Shown: in pieces, positions 21,884 through 24,054 of the stretch
Numbering within the stretch: position 1 is the first letter of the stretch
Layout of the letters: every line of letters starts with the position of its first letter
DNA from: a virus
DNA: 24,054 bases
Reading direction: 5' to 3' (one strand)
IMG/VR virus record: IMGVR_UViG_3300032116_001297
Span: 1 to 24,054 of that record
Translations under genes and position numbers: made by a program
The notes under the pieces: model-generated
Told to the model about the DNA's origin: nothing
Seen by the model: the letters and a program-made list of their open reading frames with translations, nothing else
The model's database searches: none

Positions 21884-22854
21884 TGGACCACCTAAACTTA
21901 AAAGGATTTGATAATGTATTTTCTACAACTCTAAATAATGAGTTGCAAGATAATATTATTGAATTTTTAGATTGGGCCTTGTTACAAAAGGGAAATTACC
22001 AAAATGTTTCTCTGGGAGAGGCTTCTTTAAGGGGTGGAGATTATAGTAGATTAAAATTATCTTCTAATAAAAACTTTCCTAGCGGATTAGCCTGGGAAGG
22101 ATTTAGAAAAAACTGGGTCTGGCAAAGTGGGGTATCTTTTAATCCGCCACCAATTGTTGGGAATAATCATAGCCACCCTGGAATTTCTGGAGTTTATGTA
22201 AATAATACCTTTGTCCCATCTTCCGCTAGTGGTCAATATTCTCACAAAGTAGACTATTTTAACGGGCGTGTCTTATTTAATAACCCAATTCCCACTGGAT
22301 CAATTGTTAAAGCTGAATATAGCTATAAATATATTAATATATTATATGCTAATAGTTTACCCTGGATAAAAGAAATACAATACAGAACATTAGACGCCCC
22401 ATCTAACTTTAATACTAATAATAAGAATGAATATGCTCTATCAGCAGAAAGCAGGGTTCAATTACCAGCTATAGCTGTAGAAATAGTTCCCAGAAGGACT
22501 GTTCGTGGATATCAGCTTGGTGGAGGTCAAACGGTAGAAACCGACGTTATATTTCACTGCTTAGCTGAAGACGAATTCACTAGGAATAAGTTAGTAGATA
22601 TTATATCACTACAAAACGAAAAAACAATACATATGTTTAATAGTAACGCCATAGCGGATTCCGGGGCGTTTCCTATGGACAATATGGGAGTGCCGGTTTC
22701 TGGAGCTTTAAGATATCCAGAGCTAATCGATCTATTTTATAGAGGAAAACTGAGATTTAAAAATTCTACAGTTCAAAATATGGATTTAATTAACAGCAAT
22801 TTTTATGCTGGTATAGTGAGATTGACGGCTGAAACGATTGAGGTCACTATATAA
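21883..22854 (+). CDS. Probable tail/neck structural protein
   Basis: The product has 323 residues. It begins with a helical stretch (NNELQDNIIEFLDWALLQKG) and is beta-rich afterwards (YSHKVDYFNGRVLFNNPIPT, IVKAEYSYKYINILYANSLP). FHCLAEDEFTRNKLVDIISL (225-244) is a clear helix. No signal peptide, membrane span or enzyme motif is seen. The gene ends just before the promoter-like motif preceding the probable tail tube and is coupled to the previous gene by a TAATG overlap. Its likely role is in the neck or at the tail junction. It may instead be a baseplate-type protein. Confidence 0.5.
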   Translation: MDHLNLKGFDNVFSTTLNNELQDNIIEFLDWALLQKGNYQNVSLGEASLRGGDYSRLKLSSNKNFPSGLAWEGFRKNWVWQSGVSFNPPPIVGNNHSHPGISGVYVNNTFVPSSASGQYSHKVDYFNGRVLFNNPIPTGSIVKAEYSYKYINILYANSLPWIKEIQYRTLDAPSNFNTNNKNEYALSAESRVQLPAIAVEIVPRRTVRGYQLGGGQTVETDVIFHCLAEDEFTRNKLVDIISLQNEKTIHMFNSNAIADSGAFPMDNMGVPVSGALRYPELIDLFYRGKLRFKNSTVQNMDLINSNFYAGIVRLTAETIEVTI

Positions 22855-22859
22855 ATTTC

Positions 22860-22875
22860 GTGTATATCTAAATAG
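22860..22875 (+). promoter_or_regulatory. Putative late promoter before the tail-tube gene
   Basis: GTGTATATCTAAATAG begins 47 bases before the ATG at 22907. It has the exact heptamer and no -35. The leader carries TTAATTAGGAGAGAATTA, very like the leaders of the gene at 12881 and of gmd (TAATTAGGAGA in all three). Confidence 0.65.
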
Positions 22876-22906
22876 AGTTTTTCCACTTAATTAGGAGAGA
22901 ATTATA

Positions 22907-24013
22907 ATGGCAAATAATAGAATATTTTATGCCTGCCAAGCCGTAGCCATTGCTCCATGCCCAGACGCAAGCAATTTCACAGAGCTTCACGGCGTTCAGA
23001 GCGTTGGCATTAATACATCTTTCAACCTAGAACAAATTTTCGAACTCGGTCAGATTTCTATCTATGAAAATATCGAAGGTCTTCCCGACGTAGAGCTAAC
23101 AATAGAAAAGGTTCTTGACGGCTATCCATTAGCATACCGTTTATCTACACAAAATGTAAACGGTTCTAATCCAGGCGATAAGCTCGTAGAAAGAACAAAG
23201 AATAGATGTTCTGCTGTTTTAGCTATCTATCCAGACGATAAAGACATTGTTAGTGGCACTCCACAGCAACAGGTTTACATGTCTGGCATGTATGTTAATG
23301 CCATTTCATACACCTTGCCCGTAGAAGGCAATTGCACAGAATCTGTAACGCTTGTGGGCAATCATAAGCAGTGGAATTTATCTAATAAGTTTACATCGTC
23401 TTTAGCTTTTCCAAAGTTTGCTACTAGCGGAAACGTTGACGTTCCTAAGAATCTTCAGTCTGGATATGTTGCGGGTGGTGTTCAAAGAAGAGAAAATGTT
23501 GTTATGGCATCTTCTATCGTACCAACAGCCGTTCTTAATAGCTATGGCTTAAGCGCGACTGCTACCACTGGTAATAATTGGGATTCAAGCGCCAAGGCTC
23601 CAAAAGCACATATTCAAAATATTAGCATTAGTACAGACCTTGGACGAGAAGACATTCTAGAACTAGGTCAGCGCGCCCCATACTATAGAGCGCCCAATTT
23701 CCCAGTAGAAGTAACGGCGGAATTCGAAGTTATTTCTATCTCTGGTGATTTTGTTTATGCTTATGAGAATGGTAATCCAGCCTATGTTGGAACAATAAAT
23801 GAGGGCAGTAACACATCAGAAGAAACCATTAAGATTAGACTTACTGATGGCACGACTTTTGATTTAGGCTCTAAGAATAGACTATCATCTGTTACATACG
23901 GCGGTGGAGACGCTGGCGGTGGTAATGCTAGTATGACATTTAGCTACGTTACATATAACGATCTTGATGTTATTCCTCCACACGGTGGCGCTGGTGAATT
24001 AGCCAACGTATAA
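22907..24013 (+). CDS. Probable tail tube protein with internal duplication
   Basis: The product has 368 residues. Two segments share a pattern: residues 30-72 (SVGINTSFNLEQIFELGQIS, ending LPDVELTIEKVLDG) and 236-281 (NISISTDLGREDILELGQRA, ending FPVEVTAEFEVISISG). Both have xxISTxxxxExIxELGQxxxY followed by PxVExTxE. This suggests a tandem pair of tube-like beta domains. Trimeric tail tubes built from a two-domain subunit are known from phage T5 pb6, and hexamers of one-domain subunits are the usual form. Strong ribosome binding site, its own promoter-like motif and C-ending codon bias point to an abundant protein. A sheath gene is not seen in the window, so tail type is open. After the TAA is ACAAGGAAA (to 24054), perhaps the ribosome binding site of the next gene. 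Confidence 0.6.
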   Translation: MANNRIFYACQAVAIAPCPDASNFTELHGVQSVGINTSFNLEQIFELGQISIYENIEGLPDVELTIEKVLDGYPLAYRLSTQNVNGSNPGDKLVERTKNRCSAVLAIYPDDKDIVSGTPQQQVYMSGMYVNAISYTLPVEGNCTESVTLVGNHKQWNLSNKFTSSLAFPKFATSGNVDVPKNLQSGYVAGGVQRRENVVMASSIVPTAVLNSYGLSATATTGNNWDSSAKAPKAHIQNISISTDLGREDILELGQRAPYYRAPNFPVEVTAEFEVISISGDFVYAYENGNPAYVGTINEGSNTSEETIKIRLTDGTTFDLGSKNRLSSVTYGGGDAGGGNASMTFSYVTYNDLDVIPPHGGAGELANV

Positions 24014-24054
24014 TTCTGTTACAGTTTATTTAATTTTTAGGATTTACAAGGAAA

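Overview
The window is a piece of a tailed double-stranded DNA phage (class Caudoviricetes). It holds almost the whole packaging and head module and the start of a tail module. Genes are tightly packed, often with ATGA-type stop/start overlaps, all but one lie on the + strand, and there is no tRNA, rRNA, CRISPR array, integrase or insertion sequence. The DNA is AT-rich. The host cannot be fixed from the sequence. A leucine/arginine-rich stretch at the start of the subtilase resembles the N-terminal LExR-type motif of planctomycete surface proteins, but this is only a hint.

Layout. (1) Positions 1-641, minus strand: N-terminal part of a subtilisin-family protease that runs off the left edge. 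It has no stop codon in the window and is easily missed. (2) A divergent control region, 642-740. (3) Positions 741-7607: an overlapping operon with a 54-residue protein, a Cys-rich protein, a short sigma-like factor, a likely small terminase subunit, GDP-mannose 4,6-dehydratase, an 82-residue unknown, an HNH nuclease, an ERCC4-type nuclease, a ClpP-like protease and the large terminase. (4) Positions 7645-12765: portal, prohead protease/scaffold with an internal scaffold start, a probable decoration protein and the major capsid protein. This is the order of phage lambda B-C/Nu3-D-E. A strong intrinsic terminator follows. (5) Positions 12881-20769: a block of fibre-like proteins plus a fibre-assembly-like protein, with one probable connector gene inside it. 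(6) Positions 20769-24013: three probable connector/neck or tail-completion proteins, then a highly expressed-looking protein that is probably the tail tube, with an internal duplication.

A control theme ties the window together. The word GTGTATA, or GTGTATT in two cases, stands 26-50 bases upstream of the portal, protease/scaffold, fibre-operon, connector and tail-tube start codons and of the 54-residue gene. It has no recognisable -35 partner, and I did not see the exact heptamer GTGTATA inside a gene. With a small phage-type sigma factor encoded in the same window, the simplest reading is a phage-specific late promoter class, similar in principle to T4 gp55 with its -10-only late promoters.

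No stretch above 300 bases lacks a gene. The largest gaps are the divergent region (99 bases), 12766-12880 (terminator plus promoter) and 16785-16867 (promoter).
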